Assembly (NCBI GenBank): GCA_017960415.1
Contig: JAGCZE010000001.1
Location: 1 to 5,749, forward strand
Direction: 5' to 3'
DNA: 5,749 nt
Origin: Lachnospiraceae bacterium
GTDB taxonomy: Bacteria; Bacillota_A; Clostridia; Lachnospirales; Lachnospiraceae
Shown here: positions 1-4,992 of the stretch, one piece after another
Position numbering within the stretch: the first letter of the stretch is position 1
Layout of the letters: each line of letters begins with the position of its first letter
Position numbers and translations under genes: made by a program
Notes under the pieces: generated by a model
What the model saw: the letters and a program-made list of their open reading frames with translations, nothing else
Database searches by the model: none
Told to the model about the DNA's origin: nothing

Positions 1-63
1 GAAATCAATATTTTCAGCCGTCATAAGGTCTCGCAGGCTTTTGAGATTCTCTGAAACTGACAT
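1..63 (-). CDS. Probable M24-family aminopeptidase P (Xaa-Pro aminopeptidase), N-terminal fragment
   Basis: The complement reads from an ATG at 63-61 leftwards without a stop to the window edge, giving 21 residues that begin MSVSENLKSLRDLM. A strong ribosome binding site (complement of 71-80, TAAAGGAGGG) lies 7 bases before the ATG, so the start is well supported. The opening helix resembles the N-terminal creatinase-like domain of cytoplasmic aminopeptidase P proteins of clostridia, which often begin with a similar S-x-x-L-x-x-L-R-x-L-M pattern ahead of a conserved ID-x-Y segment. The fragment ends at AENIDF, which fits that pattern. No catalytic metal ligands are in the window, so the family call rests only on this short resemblance. 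The gene is divergent from the antiporter operon and probably unrelated to it in function. Confidence 0.5.
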   Translation of the reverse strand, partial: MSVSENLKSLRDLMTAENIDF

Positions 64-70
64 AAAAAAT

Positions 71-80
71 CCCTCCTTTA
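71..80 (-). promoter_or_regulatory. Ribosome binding site of the leftward gene
   Basis: Read on the complement this is TAAAGGAGGG, a near-perfect Shine-Dalgarno sequence 7 bases upstream of the ATG at 63-61. It is the main evidence that a real gene starts here, because only 21 codons are visible. Confidence 0.8.
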
Positions 81-101
81 AATATGTTACTATTCACTTT
101 C

Positions 102-164
102 CTCCACCCCTCATTCGCAATCCGCCTGCTTTGCAGGCTACCTGCTCATAAGCGAGGGGCGGAG
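102..164. repeat. Stem-loop arm of the element with nested hairpin
   Basis: CTCCACCCCTC at 102-112 pairs with GAGGGGCGGAG at 154-164, leaving a single A/C mismatch (106 against 160). The 41-base loop holds a perfect 6-bp hairpin, GCCTGC at 124-129 with GCAGGC at 133-138, around a TTT loop. The one interruption and GC-rich stem suggest a structure kept by selection or by recent common origin with other copies. Confidence 0.6.
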
Positions 165-165
165 T

Positions 166-180
166 TACTGCTTCGCAGTA
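166..180. repeat. Small perfect hairpin in the element
   Basis: TACTGC (166-171) and GCAGTA (175-180) form a perfect 6-bp stem around a TTC loop. It begins two bases after the end of the preceding arm, so the two could stack as in a multi-branched folded RNA or a single-stranded DNA structure. It is not followed by a T-run and is not a terminator. Confidence 0.6.
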
Positions 181-190
181 TATGCCAATC

Positions 191-227
191 GGAAAGCTCA
201 TAGAAAGCAAGCTTTCATGAGCTTTTC
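191..227. repeat. Long hairpin at the right side of the element
   Basis: AAAGCTCAT (193-201) pairs with ATGAGCTTT (217-225), extended by G191-C227 and a G-T pair at 192/226. Inside, GAAAGC (203-208) faces GCTTTC (211-216), with A202 unpaired. This gives roughly 16 potential pairs in 37 bases. The T-run is part of the stem rather than after it, and neither flanking gene ends here, so a role as an intrinsic terminator of an annotated gene is unlikely. Confidence 0.6.
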
Positions 228-228
228 G

Positions 229-258
229 TTGACATAACTGTGAATAGTAACCTAATAA
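229..258 (+). promoter_or_regulatory. Possible outward promoter at the right edge of the element (TTGACA box)
   Basis: A perfect TTGACA -35 hexamer lies at 229-234, overlapping the inner side of the element's right terminal repeat and facing the antiporter operon. Its partner is poor: TAATAA at 253-258 with an 18-base spacer. A perfect TATAAT at 265-270 is too far away (30 bases) to pair with it and has no good -35 of its own. The hexamer alone could be chance. Confidence 0.3.
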
Positions 259-272
259 TTATATTATAATCA

Positions 273-300
273 TTGAATTTTGAAAATAAAATAGTAGAAT
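273..300 (+). promoter_or_regulatory. Candidate sigma-A promoter for the antiporter operon
   Basis: TTGAAT at 273-278 (4 of 6 consensus) and TAGAAT at 295-300 (5 of 6) are separated by 16 bases in an AT-rich stretch. Transcription would start near 307, leaving a leader of about 27 bases that includes the ribosome binding site at 321-324. The alternative is the TATAAT at 265-270 acting with a degenerate -35. In such AT-rich DNA, hexamers of this quality occur by chance, so the call is tentative. Confidence 0.3.
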
Positions 301-320
301 AAATATAAATAGTGTTTTTT

Positions 321-324
321 GGAG
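321..324 (+). promoter_or_regulatory. Ribosome binding site that decides the start of the first operon gene
   Basis: GGAG at 321-324 lies 9 bases upstream of the ATG at 334. The in-frame TTG at 319 and ATG at 325 have only a T-run or the GGAG itself before them, so 334 is the best supported start. Confidence 0.6.
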
Positions 325-333
325 ATGTTTTTT

Positions 334-609
334 ATGAATATATTAATGATAATACTGTCGGTATTCCTGATAGTATGCGCTGTGGCGGTGAGCTTTACGA
401 AGAGCATCCTGTCATCGATCGTTATTTTTTCGGCTTACAGCCTGATCATGTCGGTCATCTGGATACTGATGGAGTCGCCGGACCTGGCGATTACCGAAGC
501 AGCCGTCGGTGCGGGAGTTACAGGAATACTGTTTTATGCTACATTAAAGAAGATCAACCAGATTGATATCAATTTCTACAAGAGAGGTCTTTCCGATGAG
601 GAAGAATAA
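334..609 (+). CDS. MbhD/DUF4040-like membrane subunit of Mrp/Mbh-type antiporter
   Basis: A 91-residue hydrophobic protein with about three membrane segments (roughly residues 2-20, 25-46 and 52-70). The diagnostic stretch is residues 47-74, with ESPDLAITEAAVGAGVTG followed by a hydrophobic run and KK. This matches the conserved P-D-x-A-x-T-E-A-A-x-G-A motif of DUF4040/MbhD proteins and of the corresponding C-terminal region of MrpA. Glu55 is the conserved acidic residue in this membrane helix, thought to lie on the ion-coupling path. The start at 334 is chosen for GGAG nine bases upstream. The 3' end overlaps the next gene by 14 bases, which indicates translational coupling. In classical Mrp this segment is fused to MrpA; here it is a free subunit, as in membrane-bound hydrogenases and related systems. 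It appears to be the first gene of the operon. Confidence 0.85.
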   Translation: MNILMIILSVFLIVCAVAVSFTKSILSSIVIFSAYSLIMSVIWILMESPDLAITEAAVGAGVTGILFYATLKKINQIDINFYKRGLSDEEE

Positions 610-1447
610 ACGGAAAAACTATGTTATTTCGGAACATACGCTGGCTGTTTCGCAGAAGGTCTACAGGGTTGTCGCGATGGTATGCGTGCTGACGCTTGCA
701 ATACTGCTGACCGCAACGGTCCTGAACCTTCCGGAGATCGGCGTTGTGAGCAATCCGGACAATAACGAGGTTTCGGCGCGATATATTGAAAAGGGCATTG
801 AGGAGACCGGAGCTGTTAACTTCGTTGCGGGCATGATACTTGATTACAGAGCCTTTGATACCTTCGGCGAATCGAATGTGCTCTTTGTTGCCACGATATG
901 TGTTACGGTAATGCTGAGGATCAGCGCCAAAAAGAATCCCAAACCTAAAAAAGGCGACAAGAAACAGAAGGATGCAAGTACGGAAAAGGTACATACCGAA
1001 GAAGATTTAAGTGACCGTTTCTACGAACCCGAGCATGATACGATCCTTCAGAAGATGTCGGTTATCATATTTCCGATCATCATGGTCTTTGGAGTATATG
1101 TCGTGCTGAACGGTCATCTGTCGCCGGGCGGAGGCTTCTCCGGCGGTGCAGTGCTCGGAGCCGGATTTATACTGTATCTGAACGCTTTCGGATTTGAAAA
1201 GACCGAACGCTTCATGAATGCGGGTTCGGTTAAATGGATCACCTTTTCGGCACTTATGGTCTACTGTCTGGCCAAGAGCTATTCGTTCTTTACCGGAGCC
1301 AATCATCTGGAATCACACATACCCCTCGGAACTCCCGGCGCGATCTTAAGCTCGGGCCTGATCCTGATCCTGAATATATGTGTCGGCATGGTAGTCGCAT
1401 GTACGATGTATTCGTTCTATGCGCTGGTGAGAAGAGGCAGGATCTGA
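596..1447 (+). CDS. Fused MbhE/MrpA-C-terminal and MnhB/MrpB subunit
   Basis: A 283-residue membrane protein joining two domains. Residues about 20-110 hold one helix, a loop, then the motif TGAVNFVAGMILDYRAFDTF (71-90) and a second helix. The I/L-LDYRAFDT core is typical of MbhE and of the MrpA C-terminal end. Residues about 111-150 are a hydrophilic linker, lysine-rich first (KKNPKPKKGDKKQK) and acidic after. Residues 151-283 are an MnhB/MrpB domain with four likely helices and the signature NGHLSPGGGFSGGA (172-185). The ATG at 596 is preferred: AGAGGT at 583-588 sits 7 bases before it, while an upstream in-frame TTG at 563 has no good site. It overlaps the preceding gene by 14 bases. MrpB-type subunits are essential structural parts of the antiporter; this fusion keeps two neighbouring subunits in fixed ratio. 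The family assignment is firm; the transported ion is not visible from sequence. Confidence 0.88.
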   Translation: MRKNKRKNYVISEHTLAVSQKVYRVVAMVCVLTLAILLTATVLNLPEIGVVSNPDNNEVSARYIEKGIEETGAVNFVAGMILDYRAFDTFGESNVLFVATICVTVMLRISAKKNPKPKKGDKKQKDASTEKVHTEEDLSDRFYEPEHDTILQKMSVIIFPIIMVFGVYVVLNGHLSPGGGFSGGAVLGAGFILYLNAFGFEKTERFMNAGSVKWITFSALMVYCLAKSYSFFTGANHLESHIPLGTPGAILSSGLILILNICVGMVVACTMYSFYALVRRGRI

Positions 1448-1520
1448 AATGTCCGTGCAGACATCTTAAAAAGGCTTTACCTGAATTATTATAAACGTAT
1501 CATAAATCGAGGAAATAAGC

Positions 1521-1892
1521 ATGCTTGAACTTATTATGACGCATCTGAACGATGTCGTCGCGGCTCTTTTATTTGCCATAGGCCTGGCCAACCTTCTGTT
1601 CCAGAAGAACATGATCAAGAAGATCATAGGCCTGAATATCATGGATACTTCCGTTTATCTGCTGCTGGCTTCCCAGGGCTATATCACGGGACTTGCGGCT
1701 CCGATCATGGTTGACGGGATAACATCAAAGGATTATTATGTCAATCCGATCCCCAGCGGCCTGGTGCTGACGGGCATCGTTGTTTCGGTCAGTGTTACGG
1801 CTCTGATGCTTTCGATCACGATCAAAATATACAAACAGTATCACACCTTGAATCTGGATGAGGCGCTGATGCGGGTTAGGCAAGAGGAGTAA
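1521..1892 (+). CDS. MnhC/MrpC-like (NuoK family) subunit
   Basis: A 123-residue protein with three predicted membrane helices (about 12-28, 33-56 and 78-103), the size and fold of MrpC and NuoK. Conserved features are NLLFQKNMIKKIIGLNIMD (24-42) across helix 2 and NPIPSGLVLTGIVVSVSVTA (75-94) in helix 3, matching the family pattern P-L-P-x-A-L-x-L-T-A-I-V. The GLE of NuoK, whose Glu is in helix 2, is GLN here with Asp42 three residues on; MrpC proteins generally lack the NuoK glutamate, which favours the Mrp side. The start has GAGG at 1509-1512, eight bases upstream. A 73-base spacer separates it from the fused subunit; it holds a weak 5-bp inverted repeat (1449-1464) but no T-run, so transcription probably continues through. 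The next gene follows after 6 bases. Confidence 0.88.
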   Translation: MLELIMTHLNDVVAALLFAIGLANLLFQKNMIKKIIGLNIMDTSVYLLLASQGYITGLAAPIMVDGITSKDYYVNPIPSGLVLTGIVVSVSVTALMLSITIKIYKQYHTLNLDEALMRVRQEE

Positions 1893-1898
1893 ACCGTC

Positions 1899-3416
1899 AT
1901 GGAAATAGTTAGGAATTTTCCCTTCTTCTCGATCATGATCTGCATGTTTTCGGCTATCGTAAGCTCGGTACTGCCGTCAAAGGCGTCAAGATACGTTACC
2001 AGATTCGCATTACTGATCGTGGCCGTGCTTTCGGGAATACTGCTGGCATTTACGCATGAAAGCGGAGAGAGCTTCGTATTTTGGATGGGTCATTTCCCCG
2101 CACCCTGGGGCAATGAGATCAGGGCCGGACAGCTCGAAGCGCTTATGGCACTGTTTATTTCTGTGATTGCGCTGTTCTCGGTAATGGCGGGTATGCAGGC
2201 AGTCCTCAAAGACATAGAAGAAGACAAACAGAATCTGTATTTTATACTGGTCGATCTGATGACCGCATCGATCATTTCGATGATCTATACAAACGACCTG
2301 TTTACGGGTTATGTATTTATCGAGATCAATACCATCGCGGGCTGCGGTCTTATCATGATCAGACAGATAGGCAAGTCGGTCGTAACGGCGATGCGATATA
2401 TGGTCATCTCGCTGCTGGGTTCGGGTCTGTTCCTGATCGGACTTACGATGCTGTATACGATCTCGGGACATCTGCTGATGTCCAATATTAAAGAAACGGT
2501 GCAGGTTCTCGCAAATGATAACCGGTATTCGGTTACACTGACTGTAATAGTGGGTCTGATAACGGTGGGACTTGCGATCAAATCCGGTCTGTTCCCGTTC
2601 CATCTGTGGATCCCCGATGCTTACGGATATTCGAATGTTGCTTCGAGCTCATTGCTTTCGTCGATAGTTTCAAAGGGATACATACTGCTGCTGATCAAGA
2701 TCTTTTACAGGGTCATCGGGTTCGATGTCATTGTACAGAGCGGTATTGATAAGATCCTGTTCACATTCGGTGTTATCGCGATGATCAGCGGTTCGCTGTT
2801 CGCTATACGTGAAGACAATATCAGGAGGATGATCGCTTATTCCTCCGTAGCTCAGATCGGATATATCTACATGGGTCTGGGGCTGGGTTCGAAAGTGGGA
2901 ACCGTAGCGGCGCTTTTCCACATTATTTCCCACGGAGCCACCAAATCACTGTTGTTCCTTGCTTCGGCAGAATTTACCGAGGGCTCCCACAGCAAGAAAT
3001 TGTCCCAACTCTACGGAATGGGTCGTAAATACCGCGGATCGGCCTTGTGTTACGCCATAGGTGCTTTTTCAATGGTCGGATTTCCGCTGCTTTCAGGATT
3101 TATTTCGAAGCTGCAGTTCGCAACGGCTGCGGTAGGTCTAAGGGGCAGGATGTTCTTAGCCCTGGCCGCGCTTGCGATCAGTACGATACTGAATACGGTT
3201 TATTTCCTGAGATCCGTCATCATAATCTATTCCGCGAACATCAGGAGCGAAGAAAAGAGCGAAGGCGATACTTATCTGCACGGAGGAAGCAAGATTTCGG
3301 CCAGGATACAGTATTTCGGATCCATCGGCGCACTTGCCGCCATCAATTTCCTGCTCGGTATCAAGGCACAGACGATCATCGATATAATTTCGGCCGGGTT
3401 GGATGTGTTTGACTGA
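1899..3416 (+). CDS. First MrpD/NuoN-like proton-conducting subunit
   Basis: A 505-residue polytopic membrane protein of the proton-conducting transporter family (NuoL/M/N, MrpA/D), of full length for the family. Key residues are in place: Glu142 in YVFIEINTIAGCG (TM5), Lys228 and His235 in AIKSGLFPFHLWIPDAY (TM7), Lys259 in SSIVSKGYILLL (TM8), His341, His345 and Lys349 in FHIISHGATKSLLFL, and Lys404 in GFPLLSGFISKLQF (TM12). These form the charged central axis for proton transfer. AAGAGGAG at 1882-1889, inside the end of the MrpC-like gene, lies 9 bases before the ATG, implying coupled translation. A hydrophilic stretch at about 448-465 rich in Glu, Ser and Lys precedes a final helix. The protein could be the true MrpD equivalent, since it directly follows MrpC as in classical mrp operons. 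The last codons and stop lie in a 21-bp direct repeat. Confidence 0.9.
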   Translation: MEIVRNFPFFSIMICMFSAIVSSVLPSKASRYVTRFALLIVAVLSGILLAFTHESGESFVFWMGHFPAPWGNEIRAGQLEALMALFISVIALFSVMAGMQAVLKDIEEDKQNLYFILVDLMTASIISMIYTNDLFTGYVFIEINTIAGCGLIMIRQIGKSVVTAMRYMVISLLGSGLFLIGLTMLYTISGHLLMSNIKETVQVLANDNRYSVTLTVIVGLITVGLAIKSGLFPFHLWIPDAYGYSNVASSSLLSSIVSKGYILLLIKIFYRVIGFDVIVQSGIDKILFTFGVIAMISGSLFAIREDNIRRMIAYSSVAQIGYIYMGLGLGSKVGTVAALFHIISHGATKSLLFLASAEFTEGSHSKKLSQLYGMGRKYRGSALCYAIGAFSMVGFPLLSGFISKLQFATAAVGLRGRMFLALAALAISTILNTVYFLRSVIIIYSANIRSEEKSEGDTYLHGGSKISARIQYFGSIGALAAINFLLGIKAQTIIDIISAGLDVFD

Positions 3417-3456
3417 TATCGTATTCCTAAGGATTGATGTGTTTGGCTGATATCGT
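3402..3456 (+). repeat. 21-bp imperfect direct repeat across the stop codon of the first large subunit
   Basis: GATGTGTTTGACTGATATCG at 3402-3421 plus T3422 recurs at 3436-3456 with a single change (A3412 to G3446). The copies are 34 bases apart start to start. The first copy encodes the last four residues DVFD and the TGA stop; the second lies in the following spacer in another frame and would read DVFG-stop. This looks like a short tandem duplication of the gene end. Confidence 0.7.
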
Positions 3457-3472
3457 TCGGACAGCACCTCAT

Positions 3473-3502
3473 TTGAAAGCAAAAGTGTTATTATCATATA
3501 TT
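3473..3502 (+). promoter_or_regulatory. Weak internal promoter candidate before the second large subunit
   Basis: TTGAAA at 3473-3478 and TATATT at 3497-3502 each match consensus at 5 of 6 bases, with an 18-base spacer. They lie in the 102-base spacer between two large subunit genes, one of the two longest gaps inside the operon. The predicted start near 3509 would leave a leader of only about 10 bases, which argues against normal use. Confidence 0.2.
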
Positions 3503-3518
3503 TTACAGTGGATTGAAG

Positions 3519-4991
3519 ATGTTATTGGTATTATCGGTTGTTATTCCGCTTATTTGCGGACTGTTGCTGCTGTTTTTGACGAAGAAGATTGAAAAGGGGA
3601 TGCAGACTGCCTTTTTCCTGGCAGGGATCGTTCTGTCCGCAGTGATCACGCTTGCGGCGCTGTATACATTTAACGGCGAAGCAAATGTATGCCTGTGGAG
3701 CGTTACCGAGAAGATCAGCATGGAACTGAGTGTCGACGGTATTTCCAAGCTGTTCGGAACCCTGATGGCGCTTATGTTTACGACGGTTGCCTTCTATTCG
3801 GTCTCATATCTCGAACACGACGAGAACAAAGGCAGATTCTACGGCTTTTATCTGTGCGTTTTCGGTGTGCTGAACGGCATATATATGTCCGACAATCTGG
3901 TGACGATGTATCTGTTCTATGAGCTTATGACGCTGCTTTCGCTGCCTCTGGTTCTGCACGATCTGACCAAGGAAGCCATCAGCGCCGGATTGAAATATCT
4001 GTTCTATTCGGTGGCCGGCGCATTTATGTCACTGATCGCGATCTTCATGATATACCAGTATTCGTCGGGAGTCAGTTTTACAGGCGGCGGAGTGCTCGAT
4101 CCTGCGCTTGTTGCGGGGCATGAAGGCGAGATACTCATATTTACGTTACTTGCTATTATAGGCTTCGGTTGTAAGGCCGGTCTGTTTCCTCTGCATGACT
4201 GGCTGCCTACGGCACATCCCGTGGCTCCCGCGCCCGCAAGTGCGATACTTTCGGGTATTATTACAAAATCAGGCGTTATAGCGATCATCAGGATCATCTT
4301 CTTTGCGGTCGGAGCGCAGACCATACATAATACTTACGTCCAGAAGACATTTATGATCTTAAGCCTTGTTACGGTATTCATCGGATCGATGATGGCATAT
4401 CAGGAAAAGGTCATGAAAAAGCGCTTCGCATATTCGACCGTAAGTCAGGTTTCTTACGTATTGTTCGGCATTTCTACGCTGAATCCTGTCGCTATAGTCG
4501 GCGGACTCATGCATATCATTTTCCATTCGGTGATCAAGGATGACCTGTTCATGGTTGCAGGTGCGATCATACATAATACGGGTATAACCAGGGTAGACGA
4601 GCTGAAGGGCATCGGAAAGAGAATGCCTCTTACGATCGCTTCGTTTACGCTGGCTTCGCTGGGATTGGTGGGAATTCCGCCGTTTTCGGGCTTTATCAGC
4701 AAATGGTATCTGTGTTCGGGCGCTCTTGAATCCGATATCGGTGTGTTTGCATATATCGGTCCGGCGATCCTGCTGATCAGTGCGCTGCTTACGGCCGGAT
4801 ATCTGTTCCCGATCACAATAGACGGGTATTTTCCCGGCAAGCTCTATAACAGTACGGATCCGAAATGCGAACCCAAGGCTGCGATGCTGGTACCTATCAT
4901 TCTTACCGGCATTCTGGCATTGCTGTTCGGTGTATTCCCGGGACCGCTTAAAAGCTTTATTGAATCGATCATAATTGAGATGGGGTTATGA
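3519..4991 (+). CDS. Second MrpD/NuoM-like proton-conducting subunit
   Basis: A 490-residue polytopic membrane protein of the NuoL/M/N-MrpD family. Visible key residues are Glu135 in YLFYELMTLLSLPL (TM5), Lys219 and His226 in GCKAGLFPLHDWLPTAHPVA (TM7), Lys250 in SGIITKSG (TM8), His332, His336 and Lys340 in MHIIFHSVIKDDLF, and Lys395 in GIPPFSGFISKW (TM12). LPTAHPVAPAPASA is the typical loop after TM7. The ATG at 3519 is favoured over an in-frame TTG at 3513, which directly abuts the only purine-rich stretch; even so the ribosome site (AGTGGA, 3507-3512) is weak, unlike its neighbours. The spacer from the previous gene is 102 bases, while the next gene follows after one base. The pair of aspartates after Lys340, where this family usually has small or hydrophobic residues, is unusual. 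The protein is distinct from the first large subunit, so it is not a recent duplicate. Confidence 0.9.
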   Translation: MLLVLSVVIPLICGLLLLFLTKKIEKGMQTAFFLAGIVLSAVITLAALYTFNGEANVCLWSVTEKISMELSVDGISKLFGTLMALMFTTVAFYSVSYLEHDENKGRFYGFYLCVFGVLNGIYMSDNLVTMYLFYELMTLLSLPLVLHDLTKEAISAGLKYLFYSVAGAFMSLIAIFMIYQYSSGVSFTGGGVLDPALVAGHEGEILIFTLLAIIGFGCKAGLFPLHDWLPTAHPVAPAPASAILSGIITKSGVIAIIRIIFFAVGAQTIHNTYVQKTFMILSLVTVFIGSMMAYQEKVMKKRFAYSTVSQVSYVLFGISTLNPVAIVGGLMHIIFHSVIKDDLFMVAGAIIHNTGITRVDELKGIGKRMPLTIASFTLASLGLVGIPPFSGFISKWYLCSGALESDIGVFAYIGPAILLISALLTAGYLFPITIDGYFPGKLYNSTDPKCEPKAAMLVPIILTGILALLFGVFPGPLKSFIESIIIEMGL

Positions 4992-4992
4992 C

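Larger units (their letters stand above)
86..251. repeat. Hairpin-rich intergenic element with 12-bp terminal inverted repeats (MITE-like)
   Basis: The two ends are exact inverted copies: GTTACTATTCAC at 86-97 and GTGAATAGTAAC at 240-251. Between them are three further paired structures: an 11-bp stem with one mismatch (102-112 with 154-164) enclosing a small hairpin (124-138), a hairpin at 166-180 and a long hairpin at 191-227. There is no open reading frame of note. Short length, perfect terminal repeats, dense secondary structure and location between genes fit a non-autonomous mobile element or a dispersed extragenic repeat. No clear target-site duplication flanks the ends. Only one copy is in the window, so dispersal is an inference. 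The element fills most of the spacer between two divergent genes, so it may shape expression of both. Confidence 0.65.

Noticed and set aside
191..227. Long hairpin considered as an intrinsic terminator
   Set aside because: Both adjacent genes start, not end, at this spacer, and no free T-run follows the stem on either strand; better explained as part of the repeat element.
569..994. 141-residue minus-strand frame across the first two operon genes
   Set aside because: Overlaps two genes with conserved family motifs and overlapping coupling; composition is of an antisense shadow.
1449..1464. ATGTC/GACAT inverted repeat in the spacer after the fused subunit
   Set aside because: Only 5 bp with a 6-base loop and followed by A residues, not T; too weak for an intrinsic terminator and within an evidently continuous operon.
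2010..2603. 197-residue open frame on the minus strand
   Set aside because: It lies entirely within the well-supported first large subunit gene on the other strand, has a polar, Arg/His/Gln-rich composition typical of a shadow frame, and has no recognisable domain.
3047..3412. 121-residue plus-strand frame inside the first large subunit gene
   Set aside because: Arg-rich, low-hydrophobicity translation overlapping a gene with full conserved motifs; a frame shadow.
3437..3592. 51-codon frame starting at ATG 3437 after AAGGA (3429-3433)
   Set aside because: The ribosome site is only 3 bases from the ATG, more than half the frame overlaps the next gene in another phase, and the peptide resembles nothing I know. 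It exists mainly because of the duplicated 21-bp segment.
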